A stretch of DNA of 64,000 nt from Pedobacter arcticus A12 (GTDB taxonomy: Bacteria; Bacteroidota; Bacteroidia; Sphingobacteriales; Sphingobacteriaceae): contig NZ_JH947127.1 of NCBI RefSeq assembly GCF_000302595.1, forward strand, positions 186,001 to 250,000, written 5' to 3'. Within the stretch, counting starts at the first letter, position 1, and each line of letters begins with the position of its first letter. Shown piece by piece: positions 1 through 8,544 of this stretch. The position numbers and the translations under genes are program-made. The notes beneath the pieces were generated by a model. That model had not been told where the DNA came from, did not search any database, and saw nothing but the letters and a program-made list of their open reading frames with translations.

Positions 1-358
1 ATGAAGCAACAACTTCAGCATCTCCAATTAACTTAGCCTCTGCAAAAGCTTTTTTAGCCCAAACACCAGTCTCTAAAAATGCTGCTTTTTTACCTTCTGG
101 CAATAAGTTAAAAGCAGTCATTGCAAACTGCATACTTGCGCCACCTTGTAAAAATATAACCGAATATCCTTCTGGAACGTTTAAAAGTTCTTTCACTAAA
201 CTAATAGCTTCGTCCATTACTGCAACAAATTCAGTTGCTCTGTGCGAAATTTCTAGAATAGATAAACCAGTATCATTAAAATTTAAAACGCCTTGTGAAG
301 CTTGTTTAAATACTTCTTGTGGTAAAATGCAGGGTCCTGCACCAAAATTGTGTTTCAT
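1..358 (-). CDS. serC: Phosphoserine aminotransferase, N-terminal part (runs off the left edge)
   Basis: The reverse strand reads [13 protein letters not shown] from the ATG at 358, the usual start of the class V aminotransferase SerC. This enzyme converts 3-phosphohydroxypyruvate and glutamate to phosphoserine in serine (and pyridoxal phosphate) synthesis. Also visible are a HRA motif near residue 39 and a GGASMQF stretch near residue 76 that belongs to the cofactor phosphate-binding region. Only about 119 residues are present, and the catalytic lysine lies outside the window. The gene is separated by about 150 bases from the TonB receptor gene, which ends at 511 on the same strand. The family call is firm; the remainder cannot be judged. 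Confidence 0.93.
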   Translation of the reverse strand, partial: MKHNFGAGPCILPQEVFKQASQGVLNFNDTGLSILEISHRATEFVAVMDEAISLVKELLNVPEGYSVIFLQGGASMQFAMTAFNLLPEGKKAAFLETGVWAKKAFAEAKLIGDAEVVAS

Positions 359-510
359 TTATTTAAAGTTTGGTGTAAATTATTGGGAAAACATATCGCC
401 CAAGCCATTATACTTGGAGCGTATAATTTCTTTTGTGTGATGCTGGGCGTCATTCTTTATAGAATTAAGTCGCAAATTTATGATAAACATTGGTGAAGTC
501 CTATTTTTTT

Positions 511-2934
511 TTAAAATTTCGTAATCAATCTCACATTCAGTTGCCTTGATGTTAAATAGTTTGGTATTGCATACTGGTTATTATTAACGTCTGTAACCCA
601 TAAATATGATACCGTATTATTAATATTTAACAGATTGAACACTTCTGCATAAATAATTATTGATTTAAAATACCTTGCTAAAAGCGCTGGCTTATGTAAA
701 CTTTCGGGGTCTAATATATCTTTTGAGAAGCCGATATCCAGCCTTTTATAAGCCGGGATATTATAAGTTTGCTGGTAACGTTCTGTAGCGGGCGGACCAG
801 TAGGCAATTTTGAACCATACAATAAATTTAAGTGCACTTTATAGGTTGGGCTATTGAACAGCCTATCTTGAAAAAACGCGGAAAAGTTAATCCGTTGATC
901 TGTTGGTCTTTTGATATAACCGGGGTAAATAGTTTGTGTACTTCCATCCGTATTTTTTTTGATGTAAGAATCGCCTTTGATATCTTCGGCCGTTTGCATA
1001 ATTGAAATCCTAAAAGACGATTCCAGATCTTTTACAAACTCTCCGCTAATTCTAAAATCGGCACCCATGGCATAACCCTTGGCTTCTTGGTCTGCAAAAT
1101 ATCTTATCCTTAGGTTTTCAATATCGTATGGCGTTAGGTTGTACAAACTTTTATAATAAGTTTCTGCCAAAAAATTAAGCTTGGTGCCCAAACCTTCAAA
1201 CTTACTATCAGAGGAAAGCACAAAATGAAGTGATTTTTGCGATTTGGTGTTGGGGTTTAAGCTACCATCAAAATTACGGGTTTCCCGATAGAACGGAGGT
1301 TGTGCGTAAAGTCCTGTTGCAAAACGATAAACGCTATTTTCGTGAGCCTTTGGTTTATAGGCGAAAACAACCCGTGGGCTAACAATAAACTCGTTTGTAT
1401 AATTATTATAATTGAATCGAAGTCCCCCAGTGAAAGAAAGCTGAGAACTAATATCGCTTGTATTTTGCACATAACCCGTGTACCTAAGTGTGTTTACAGT
1501 GTTTGAGGCATCCACAGACTGGCTAAGCACAAAATTATTATACGTGTTCGGAATTGCGAAACCAGCAGAATCAATCAGCTCAAACTCTTTTAGCTGATCA
1601 GCAATTTTATCGTACTGAAATCTTAATCCCGTTTCCCAAAAAGACTTTCTGGTACTGTAGTTCAGTTTCAGTTCAGAGGCATAAACATCTGCTTGAAGTT
1701 CATTTCTCCCGTAGTTCTGATAAGCTCCTATCCCTCTATTTGCTTTTACCTGACCAAAAGTTCCGCTAGCGAAATCATTCTCGATCTCGTCGAAAATATA
1801 AGTACCTAAAATATCGAAATTCTCTTTTTCAGTAATCAGGAACATGGAATTAATCCACTTAAAATTCACTTTCTCGCTCAGCGTACTGTTTAAAGTAAGC
1901 GCAGCCACCACGTTTGTATATTGATCTTGCTCCTGCCCTTCGTAATCTACATTTAGTCTTAAAATCTCGTTTAAAGTCCCAAATTCCGTACTTCGGGACT
2001 GGGGCACCAAACCAAACTTACTGCTGTTATAGGCACCAAAAAAGTTCAAACTGTTTTTTTTGCTGATCTGGTAATTCAGCAAGCCTTGTAAATCATGAAA
2101 TTGTGGCTGGTACGCACCAACAACCGGTTGTGCATTCAATATAAATTTGTTCTGCTTATTTCTGTAACCGATAGCACCACTAAACTTACCCTCTTTTACA
2201 AAGGCAGTGGCAGAAACCCCGTTTGTACCGATACCAAAAGTATATTTTACGGAATCTGTAGTTTTGTACTGCACATCCAACACAGATGAAAGCTTATCGC
2301 CATAACGGGGTGTAAATCCGCCAGCAGAAAACTTCACATTTGAAACCAGATCGGGATTAATTAAGCTTAAACCTTCCTGTTGCCCGTTGCGGACTAAATA
2401 GGGTTTGTAAATTTCAACATCGTTGATGTAAATTAAGTTTTCATCGAAATTACCTCCCCTAACAGAATACTGGGAACTTAGCTCGTTGTTAGTAGAAACG
2501 CCGGGCAACTGTTTTAAAATCGATTCGAAACTTTGAGATATATTTGGATTGGAGCTTGAAAGCTTAGCATCGACCTTAATCATTCCTGTGTTACGCACAG
2601 ATTTATCACTGATTACAACCTGTTTTAGACTTCTTAAATCTTTGATTAAAACTATATTGAGTATTTTATTAGATTCTTTATCAACCTTTAAATCAATAGT
2701 TTGGGTCTGATAACCTAAATAGGTAATCAACACCTGATAAACCCCAGCCTTTAATCTAAAATTAAACTCTCCTTGGTTATTTGAACTCGTAGAAACCTGT
2801 GTTTCTTTTACAGATAGGTTAACACCGGCAAGTTCTTCGTTTTCTGTATTACTCACTTTACCCGATATTTTATGCACAGTTTGTGCATCTAAAAACACAG
2901 GCAACAGCAATAGAAAGAAGAAAAACTTAGCCAT
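511..2934 (-). CDS. TonB-dependent outer-membrane receptor with carboxypeptidase-like N-terminal domain
   Basis: An 807-residue outer-membrane receptor. Residues 1-17 are a very hydrophobic signal peptide ending before Gln. Residues 21-100 form a carboxypeptidase-regulatory-like domain (HKISGKV, GVYQVLITYLGY). Residues 105-225 are the plug, with LPGVSTNN and SVRGGNFDEN at 158-165. The rest is a long beta-barrel ending in the aromatic residue Phe. This is the SusC/CirA type that imports a ligand using TonB energy; the ligand cannot be inferred. No SusD partner is adjacent. The gene lies 10 bases downstream of rpe on the same strand, so the two may be cotranscribed. Confidence 0.93.
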   Translation of the reverse strand: MAKFFFFLLLLPVFLDAQTVHKISGKVSNTENEELAGVNLSVKETQVSTSSNNQGEFNFRLKAGVYQVLITYLGYQTQTIDLKVDKESNKILNIVLIKDLRSLKQVVISDKSVRNTGMIKVDAKLSSSNPNISQSFESILKQLPGVSTNNELSSQYSVRGGNFDENLIYINDVEIYKPYLVRNGQQEGLSLINPDLVSNVKFSAGGFTPRYGDKLSSVLDVQYKTTDSVKYTFGIGTNGVSATAFVKEGKFSGAIGYRNKQNKFILNAQPVVGAYQPQFHDLQGLLNYQISKKNSLNFFGAYNSSKFGLVPQSRSTEFGTLNEILRLNVDYEGQEQDQYTNVVAALTLNSTLSEKVNFKWINSMFLITEKENFDILGTYIFDEIENDFASGTFGQVKANRGIGAYQNYGRNELQADVYASELKLNYSTRKSFWETGLRFQYDKIADQLKEFELIDSAGFAIPNTYNNFVLSQSVDASNTVNTLRYTGYVQNTSDISSQLSFTGGLRFNYNNYTNEFIVSPRVVFAYKPKAHENSVYRFATGLYAQPPFYRETRNFDGSLNPNTKSQKSLHFVLSSDSKFEGLGTKLNFLAETYYKSLYNLTPYDIENLRIRYFADQEAKGYAMGADFRISGEFVKDLESSFRISIMQTAEDIKGDSYIKKNTDGSTQTIYPGYIKRPTDQRINFSAFFQDRLFNSPTYKVHLNLLYGSKLPTGPPATERYQQTYNIPAYKRLDIGFSKDILDPESLHKPALLARYFKSIIIYAEVFNLLNINNTVSYLWVTDVNNNQYAIPNYLTSRQLNVRLITKF

Positions 2935-2944
2935 TTAAAAAAAA

Positions 2945-3616
2945 TCAGGCCGTTAAAATGTCTGGAGATATATTTCTTAATTCGGCAATGGTATGCGCTG
3001 GATCAGCCGAGCCAAAAACTGCGTTACCCGCTACCAAAACATTTGCGCCAGCTTTTAAAAGTGCCAAAGAATTATGGTTACTAACGCCACCGTCAACCTC
3101 AATCATTAGGTCTGGGTTCAGCTCCATAGCCATTGCTTTAAGCTCTCTTATCTTTTGGTAACTATGCTCAATAAATTTCTGCCCCCCAAAACCGGGATTA
3201 ACCGTCATAATTAACACCAAATCCAACTCTGCTAAAATATCTTTTAACAATAGCACAGGTGTATGCGGATTTAACGCCACACCAGCTTTACAACCCAATT
3301 CTTTGATGTTTTGAACTGTACGATGTAGATGCGTACAAGCCTCATAATGTACGGTAATGATATCCGCACCTACTTCTTTAAACTCTTTCAGATAACGATC
3401 TGGGTTAACAATCATTAAATGGACATCTAAAGGCTTAAGGGCAAAGTTTTTTACTGCAGCAATTACAGGGAAACCGAAAGAAATATTAGGTACAAAAACT
3501 CCGTCCATTACATCTACGTGAATCAACCCTGCTTCACTATCGTTAAGCATTAAGATATCGTCTTCGAGGTTGGCAAAATTTGCAGAAAGAATTGAAGGGG
3601 AAATAATTGGCTTCAT
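2945..3616 (-). CDS. rpe: Ribulose-phosphate 3-epimerase
   Basis: This 223-residue enzyme interconverts ribulose 5-phosphate and xylulose 5-phosphate in the pentose phosphate pathway. Family signatures are all present: PSILSANF at the start, HVDVMDG at 33-39 (metal and catalytic His33, Asp35), DVHLMI with His66, the phosphate-binding loop VNPGFGGQ at 139-145, catalytic Asp175 in EVDGGV, and AGNAVFG near 197. The open frame extends 17 codons further upstream, but the ATG at 3616 gives the family's usual MKPIISPS start, and a TAnnTTTG promoter box lies directly before it. The TonB receptor gene follows after 10 bases. Confidence 0.97.
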   Translation of the reverse strand: MKPIISPSILSANFANLEDDILMLNDSEAGLIHVDVMDGVFVPNISFGFPVIAAVKNFALKPLDVHLMIVNPDRYLKEFKEVGADIITVHYEACTHLHRTVQNIKELGCKAGVALNPHTPVLLLKDILAELDLVLIMTVNPGFGGQKFIEHSYQKIRELKAMAMELNPDLMIEVDGGVSNHNSLALLKAGANVLVAGNAVFGSADPAHTIAELRNISPDILTA

Positions 3617-3620
3617 ATGC

Positions 3621-3628
3621 CAAATATA
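3621..3628 (-). promoter_or_regulatory. Bacteroidota -7 promoter box (TATATTTG) for rpe
   Basis: The reverse strand reads TATATTTG, an exact match to the phylum's TAnnTTTG box, 4 bases before the rpe ATG. It supports the short start. It implies a very short leader. No clear -33 TTG at the expected spacing was seen. Confidence 0.55.
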
Positions 3629-3704
3629 ACAAATAAGCTTTCTTTTAGAAATTATATCTAAACACAAATAAGCCCGTTATTTTAGATATATTTATCATTA
3701 ATTT

Positions 3705-4241
3705 ATGCGGTACTTCATTCTTCCATTATTTCTTTTTATCGGATGCACATTAAAAGCACAAGTTTATAATGCTTCTGAAATGTATGTGCATTTATTTTCT
3801 CCCGCACCTATTGCAGATATTGAAGCAGTGAGCAATGCCGCAAAAGCAAAACTTAATACGGTAAAGAAAGAAGTTGAGATTGAAATCCCTGTAACAAGTT
3901 TCACTTTTAAGAAAGCTTTAATGCAGGCCCATTTTAATGAAAAGTACATCGAAAGCGCAAAATACCCCAATGCAAACTTTCATGGAAAATATACTGAAGA
4001 AATCGATTTAAGCAAAGACGGTGTTTACACACTGCATTTTAACGGAAAATTCAATATTCACGGTGTTACCAAAGCAAAATCAATAGCTTGTACGTTCACT
4101 GTTAAACAGCAAAAGATAATTTTTGACACCAACTTTAAATTACTGACTGCCGATTATAAGGTTAAAGCACCCGATGTGATCTACCGCAAAGTTGGGCAGG
4201 AAGTTACCATTGATGCAACGGGAGTTTTAACAAAAATTTGA
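3705..4241 (+). CDS. YceI family periplasmic protein
   Basis: 178 residues with an N-terminal signal peptide (about 1-18, ending KAQ). The body fits the YceI lipocalin-like fold, a beta-barrel that in some members binds isoprenoid lipids. Typical elements are FTFKKALMQAHFNEKYIESAK-like text at 46-66, the YPNANFHGKY strand, FNIHGVTK near 118, and a C-terminal strand ending in a hydrophobic residue. It is transcribed divergently from rpe with only 88 bases between starts, so the promoters may overlap. The ligand is unknown. Paralogues annotated as acid-induced or stress proteins share this fold, but nothing here shows stress control. Confidence 0.85.
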   Translation: MRYFILPLFLFIGCTLKAQVYNASEMYVHLFSPAPIADIEAVSNAAKAKLNTVKKEVEIEIPVTSFTFKKALMQAHFNEKYIESAKYPNANFHGKYTEEIDLSKDGVYTLHFNGKFNIHGVTKAKSIACTFTVKQQKIIFDTNFKLLTADYKVKAPDVIYRKVGQEVTIDATGVLTKI

Positions 4242-4377
4242 CGTCGTTCTTCGGCTAAGCTAAAAACGTAATTTTTCTCAGGTAATTCCTTTATACAATT
4301 CTTGTGGGTAATTATGCTCGCGTATTCCTATATACATTCCACCGGTTCAACATCTGGTAAAATGGAACCAAACAAAA

Positions 4378-4410
4378 AAACGCCTAGATTTTCAACAAAT
4401 CAAGGCGTTT
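4378..4410 (-). terminator. Rho-independent terminator after pnp
   Basis: AAACGCCT pairs with AGGCGTTT, and an inner GATTT/AAATC pair extends the stem around a short loop. Read on the minus strand, the stem is followed by a run of seven T. It lies about 50 bases downstream of the pnp stop codon. Confidence 0.7.
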
Positions 4411-4426
4411 CATTTATCCGTTATGC

Positions 4427-4457
4427 CTTCGGACTTCCGTCATCAGACTTCGGACTT
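4427..4457. repeat. Short direct repeat CTTCGGACTT (two copies)
   Basis: CTTCGGACTT occurs at 4427-4436 and 4448-4457, just after the pnp stop codon. It resembles the low-complexity tracts found directly after other stop codons in this window. Confidence 0.5.
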
Positions 4458-4460
4458 AAA

Positions 4461-6608
4461 TTATGCGTCAGCTTTTGGAGCTTCTTCTTTTGGTGGACGA
4501 GGCAATAAAGCTTTACGAGAAAGTTTTAATTTACCTTGCTTATCAACATCCATCAGTTTAACTTTTACTTCGTCACCTACTTGGAAAATACCATCCATAG
4601 TTTCGTAACGTTTCCAGTCAATTTCAGAAATGTGCAATAAACCATCCTTACCCGGCATAATCTCTACAAATGCACCAAATGGCATAATAGATTTCACTTT
4701 ACCTTCGTAAACTTCGCCAACTTCTGGCTTAGCTACAATGTTTTTGATACGCGTAGTTGCTTGGTCAATAGCAGCTTTGTTATCCGCAAAAATCTGAATG
4801 TGTCCTTTGTTATCTTTCTCCTCAACAGAGATTGTAGCGCCAGTTTCACGTTGCATTTCTTGAATAATTTTACCACCCGGACCTATGATTGCACCAATAA
4901 ATTCTTTATCGATAACCAAAGAAACAATACGTGGAGCGTGAGGTTTAAAGTCTTCGCGTGGTGCAGACATTGTTTTATCAATCTCGCCTAAAATATGTAA
5001 ACGACCATCTCTTGCTTGAGCTAATGCGTTAGACAAAACTTCGTAGCTTAAACCGTTCACTTTCAAGTCCATTTGACAAGCAGTAATACCGTTTTTAGTA
5101 CCAGTTACTTTAAAATCCATATCTCCTAAATGATCTTCATCACCTAAAATATCAGATAAAATAGCGTATTTTCCAGTTGCTTCGTCAGAGATTAAACCCA
5201 TAGCGATACCAGAAACCGGAGCTTTCAATTGAATACCAGCATCCATCAAAGCTAATGTACCCGCACAAACGGTAGCCATAGATGAAGAACCGTTAGATTC
5301 TAAAATATCAGAAACAATACGGATGGTGTATGGATTTTCAGCATCAGCAGGCAATACTTTTTTAATTGCTCTCATGGCTAAGTTACCATGACCAACTTCA
5401 CGACGGCCAACTCCTCTGTTCGGACGAGCCTCGCCAGTTGAGAAAGCAGGGAAATTATAGTGCAATAAAAACTTGTTGTAACCATTAATGAACGCACCAT
5501 CAATCATTTGCTCATCAGATTTTGCACCTAATGTAACCGTAGTTAATGATTGTGTTTCGCCACGAGTAAAAATTGCAGAACCGTGAGCAGAAGGCAAATA
5601 ACCTACTTCGCTCCAAATTGGTCGAATTTCAGTAGTTTTTCTTCCGTCTAAACGAATTCCTTCATTCAATAATAATGCTCTTACGGCATCATACTGTACA
5701 TCATGGAAATATTTTTTAGCTAAAAACTTATCAGATTCTGTAGCTCCTTCTGGCAAAGCATCTAAAACTTCTTTTTGGATAGCCTTAAATTGTGCAGAAC
5801 GATCGTCTTTACCTGAGTTTGATTTAGCAACTGCGTAAACTTTATCGTAAGTATCAGCAGTAATTTTTGCTTTTAATTCTAAATCGCTGTTTTCGTGAGA
5901 ATAAGTTCTTTTTTCAGTTTTACCAACTAAACGACCTAACTCAACCTGTGCAGCAACTTGTTTTTTAATGGCTTCGTGAGCAAATTGAATCGCTTCAATT
6001 AAATCAGCTTCAGCAATTTCATCAGCTTCACCTTCAACCATGTTAATGTCCTTTGCAGAACCAGCAACAATAAATTCTAAAGTAGCTCTTTCCAACTCAG
6101 AACGAAGTGGGTTAATCACCAGCTTACCGTCGATTTTTGCCACACGAACTTCAGATATTGGTCCGTTAAACGGGATATCCGAAACAGCTAAAGCCGCCGA
6201 AGCTGCCAAACCTGCCAATGCATCAGGCATAATATCTTTGTCTGATGAAATTAAAGAAATCATCACCTGCGTATCAGAATGATAATCTTCTGGAAATAAA
6301 GGACGTAAAGCCCTATCAACGATTCTCGAAATTAAAACTTCGTAATCAGATAATCTGGCTTCTCTTCTTAAGAAACCTCCAGGGATACGACCAGCTGCCG
6401 CATATTTCTCCTGGTAATCAACGGATAAAGGAAGGAAGTCGACACCTTCTTTTGCATCTTTGTTACTAACAACAGTAGCCAATAGCATGGTATCACCTTG
6501 TTTCACAACCACCGAACCATCAGCTTGTTTAGCCAATTTTCCAGTTTCGATCTCAATGATACGGCCATCGCCTAAATCAATCGACTGTTTAAACACATTT
6601 AAACTCAT
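4461..6608 (-). CDS. pnp: Polyribonucleotide nucleotidyltransferase (PNPase)
   Basis: A 715-residue phosphorolytic 3'-5' exoribonuclease that degrades mRNA to nucleoside diphosphates. Two RNase PH domains flank an alpha-helical linker; [10 protein letters not shown] and [14 protein letters not shown] sit in the first. The second has [36 protein letters not shown] in pieces, and [16 protein letters not shown] domain follows ([12 protein letters not shown], about 560-620), then an S1 domain ([16 protein letters not shown], about 625-695). Length is normal for the family. It is a single-gene unit with its own -7 box at 6629 and a terminator at 4378. The rpsO gene that commonly precedes pnp is absent here. 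Confidence 0.98.
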   Translation of the reverse strand: MSLNVFKQSIDLGDGRIIEIETGKLAKQADGSVVVKQGDTMLLATVVSNKDAKEGVDFLPLSVDYQEKYAAAGRIPGGFLRREARLSDYEVLISRIVDRALRPLFPEDYHSDTQVMISLISSDKDIMPDALAGLAASAALAVSDIPFNGPISEVRVAKIDGKLVINPLRSELERATLEFIVAGSAKDINMVEGEADEIAEADLIEAIQFAHEAIKKQVAAQVELGRLVGKTEKRTYSHENSDLELKAKITADTYDKVYAVAKSNSGKDDRSAQFKAIQKEVLDALPEGATESDKFLAKKYFHDVQYDAVRALLLNEGIRLDGRKTTEIRPIWSEVGYLPSAHGSAIFTRGETQSLTTVTLGAKSDEQMIDGAFINGYNKFLLHYNFPAFSTGEARPNRGVGRREVGHGNLAMRAIKKVLPADAENPYTIRIVSDILESNGSSSMATVCAGTLALMDAGIQLKAPVSGIAMGLISDEATGKYAILSDILGDEDHLGDMDFKVTGTKNGITACQMDLKVNGLSYEVLSNALAQARDGRLHILGEIDKTMSAPREDFKPHAPRIVSLVIDKEFIGAIIGPGGKIIQEMQRETGATISVEEKDNKGHIQIFADNKAAIDQATTRIKNIVAKPEVGEVYEGKVKSIMPFGAFVEIMPGKDGLLHISEIDWKRYETMDGIFQVGDEVKVKLMDVDKQGKLKLSRKALLPRPPKEEAPKADA

Positions 6609-6628
6609 ATTTATTATTTTTATCGGTG

Positions 6629-6636
6629 CAAAAATA
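6629..6636 (-). promoter_or_regulatory. Bacteroidota -7 promoter box (TATTTTTG) for pnp
   Basis: The reverse strand reads TATTTTTG, matching TAnnTTTG, 20 bases upstream of the pnp ATG. Confidence 0.55.
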
Positions 6637-7068
6637 CAGTTTTATATCTGTTTTTCAGACGGGTTATGAAAAATGTTTGATTTTGAAGCTGAGTGTCATC
6701 CTAAGCGGAGTCGAAGGGTGGCGGAGTGGCAATCTCCGTGTTCTTTTGTATTTGCTTTATTAACCGAAAGACCAAAAAAATCATCATGTTATCCTGAGCG
6801 GAGTCGATTGTGAAAAGGTGCTGTTGTGCAAGCAATTCCCGACAGTCTTGCTTTACGCTGTACGCCGTTTGTCCGCCGACTGACGAACAATCCGGGCCGT
6901 CGCTTCAATCCAGTTTATTTAACGCGGGGTTGGTGGGGATTTACTTTGGTTTTACCTGCAATGTCCAATATTCTCATGCCGTCATCGCGAAGCCGAAGCG
7001 ATGGCTTGTGCGAAGGCGTTGTGGCGATCTGTATGTTTATTACACTAGCTTTATTAACCGATGAACCG
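6637..7068. repeat. Gene-free stretch made of degraded dispersed repeats
   Basis: No supportable gene. Two copies of a CATCCTGAGCGGAGTCGA-type repeat lie at 6694-6716 and 6787-6808; related copies form an inverted pair at 19094-19165. A GTCATCGCGAAGCCGAAGCGATGG hairpin follows near 6979-7003, with arms CATCGC/GCGATG, resembling the common 'cattgcgag' class of bacterial dispersed repeats. Local G+C is visibly higher than in neighbouring genes. Open frames here are short and are probably chance products of the repeats. Confidence 0.6.
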
Positions 7069-7137
7069 ACAATTAAAGAGTCTAAAGACTCCGTTTTATT
7101 TGTTAATCCGTAGAGACGCTTCGCTTAACTCTATACG
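7069..7137 (-). repeat. Two-hairpin island repeat, copy A
   Basis: Read on the minus strand, it has arms around TAGAG/CTCTA enclosing the loop TTAAGCGAAGCGT, then CGGATT, an A-rich spacer, and a second hairpin GAGTC-ttta-GACTC followed by TTTAATTG. It is about 80 percent identical by eye to copy B at 8368 and shares layout and loop with copies C and D. It sits directly after the stop codon of the 7146-7826 gene, so it may also act as its terminator. Confidence 0.75.
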
Positions 7138-7145
7138 TAGAGTTT

Positions 7146-7826
7146 CTATTTTCCTTTTACTTCTTGCTTTAAAATAATATTTTTCTTGCCACGACCAGTT
7201 TTAAGTGCTTCAAAATAACCTAAAGCAGAGTCAAGTGTAGAATTCGGTTTGAAAATTAAATTCCTGGTCGAATCGGACAATTCTTTAATTTCATAGTCTA
7301 AACCGAAATATTTCTTAGCTGACTGGTAAAAAAACTCGTATTCTCTGTATTTATCTGGATTATATTTCTTAACAAGTTTTTGGTAAGAGTTAGCTATTTT
7401 AGCGTTATTATTTGCCACCTTCAGATTCTCATTACTTTTATTCACTTCCACACCATACATGTTGGTAGTTTCATCCAAATTATCTTTAAATGACTTTTGA
7501 AGGCTTAAACAATTTTCAAGCTGAATTTTCAAACTTTCTTTTTCTAAATACCAAGAATTCGCTGACTTAATGATATCACTGATAGTAACCTTCTTCCCGT
7601 CAGTCGTATAAGAATTATCATTTTGAAGAACGGCTAATGAATCTATTCTTAACTTATATTCATTTTTAGTTGAATCACTAGCTTGCTGCAATTTTCCAAT
7701 GAGAATATTTTTGCTTTCTAGGTCTGCTTTAAGAAATGAATTGTTCATAAGTAACAAAGCTATTATCGTCATAGCGATAATTATTAACAAACAGCAAAAT
7801 TTGAGAACATTATTATTTCTTTTCAC
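7146..7826 (-). CDS. Unrecognised membrane-anchored coiled-coil protein
   Basis: 226 residues. A single hydrophobic segment at about 9-28 (FCCLLIIIAMTIIALLLM) follows a short basic N-terminus, so the rest is predicted to lie outside the inner membrane. Residues 30-170 are rich in Lys, Glu, Asn and Gln with heptad-like spacing, suggesting a coiled coil. The C-terminal part (YREYEFFYQSAKKYFGLDYE) is charged and mixed. I do not recognise the family. It overlaps the upstream gene (7813-8136) by 14 bases on the same strand, so the two are almost certainly translated together. Copies A and B of the two-hairpin repeat lie on either side of the pair. Confidence 0.75.
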   Translation of the reverse strand: MKRNNNVLKFCCLLIIIAMTIIALLLMNNSFLKADLESKNILIGKLQQASDSTKNEYKLRIDSLAVLQNDNSYTTDGKKVTISDIIKSANSWYLEKESLKIQLENCLSLQKSFKDNLDETTNMYGVEVNKSNENLKVANNNAKIANSYQKLVKKYNPDKYREYEFFYQSAKKYFGLDYEIKELSDSTRNLIFKPNSTLDSALGYFEALKTGRGKKNIILKQEVKGK

Positions 7827-8136
7827 TTCTAAAACTCCTTTCCACGTTCTGTTTGAAATTTTCTAAATCTTCCTTAGTTACAAGTTTATTATTATCCTCA
7901 CAGTCTTTTAACTCTGTCTTCAAATCTCGTTGCATGTTATCGAATGCTCTATCTTGTTGATGAGTTTTTTCGTTAAATTCTTGTTGTAAATAAAATTTAG
8001 TGATTTGATATGAAGCCGTGATGGTAATACCGACTAAAAAAACTATAACCGCAATAACAGTCGCTATAAACTTGTCTGGCTCAGTTATTTTTGCTCCAAA
8101 AAAAGAGTTTGAGATTCGACGTCGAGGCTGTTGCAT
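7813..8136 (-). CDS. Unrecognised small membrane protein, partner of the overlapping gene
   Basis: 107 residues. Residues 1-20 are basic (RRR at 5-7), a hydrophobic segment spans about 24-45 (FIATVIAVIVFLVGITITA), and 50-107 are highly charged and probably helical. The likely topology is one membrane anchor with an exposed helical tail. It is the first gene of a two-gene operon, with its 3' end overlapping the next start by 14 bases. No homologous family is recognised. Its conjunction with another anchored coiled-coil protein suggests a heteromeric membrane complex, but that is inference only. Confidence 0.7.
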   Translation of the reverse strand: MQQPRRRISNSFFGAKITEPDKFIATVIAVIVFLVGITITASYQITKFYLQQEFNEKTHQQDRAFDNMQRDLKTELKDCEDNNKLVTKEDLENFKQNVERSFRSEKK

Positions 8137-8206
8137 TTAAAAATAAATTCTTTTTCAAAAATACAATTATTTATTTCTTAAAAAATATTCTAATAAATTA
8201 AACCCA

Positions 8207-8356
8207 CTAGCGCAAGTCTTAGCGAGTTTGTTCAAATCAGGGGCTGACTTGTGCATAAATTATCTGTTTGTTCTATACTAACTTTTATAAGATTCCAATT
8301 ATATAAAACACAAGTCCCTTAGCGCTCTTTGCCTTCACTTGTAAGACTTGCGCTAG
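8207..8356. repeat. Nested inverted repeat, MITE-like
   Basis: Perfect 15-base outer arms CTAGCGCAAGTCTTA (8207-8221) and TAAGACTTGCGCTAG (8342-8356) enclose a second perfect pair, GACTTGTG (8246-8253) and CACAAGTC (8309-8316). The 150-base unit has no coding potential and could fold into a long hairpin or be a non-autonomous mobile element. Together with copy B it fills most of the 408-base gap between the two divergent units at 8136 and 8545. Confidence 0.7.
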
Positions 8357-8367
8357 ATAGTATATCA

Positions 8368-8434
8368 ACAATTAAAGAGTATGGAGACTCAGTTCCATTT
8401 CTTAATCCGTAGAGACGCTTAGCTTAACTCTACG
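8368..8434 (-). repeat. Two-hairpin island repeat, copy B
   Basis: On the minus strand, perfect seven-base arms CGTAGAG/CTCTACG enclose the loop TTAAGCTAAGCGT. This is followed by CGGATTAAG, an A-rich spacer and a weaker second hairpin GAGT/ACTC, then CTTTAATTG. It is a near copy of the element at 7069-7137 and has the same orientation. Confidence 0.75.
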
Positions 8435-8544
8435 ACAGTTGATAAGGCGAAGACTTTTCATTTTAATCCTAAAAGATTTCTCTTAACTCTAAGGACCAGC
8501 GGTCTGATAAAATAAAAAATCTATATCTTTAGATTGAATTGTAT

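Noticed and set aside
6810-7113. Open frames of 84 and 95 codons upstream of copy A
   Set aside because: They fall in GC-richer repeat DNA, overlap each other in two frames, and show no domain, signal peptide or normal codon pattern.
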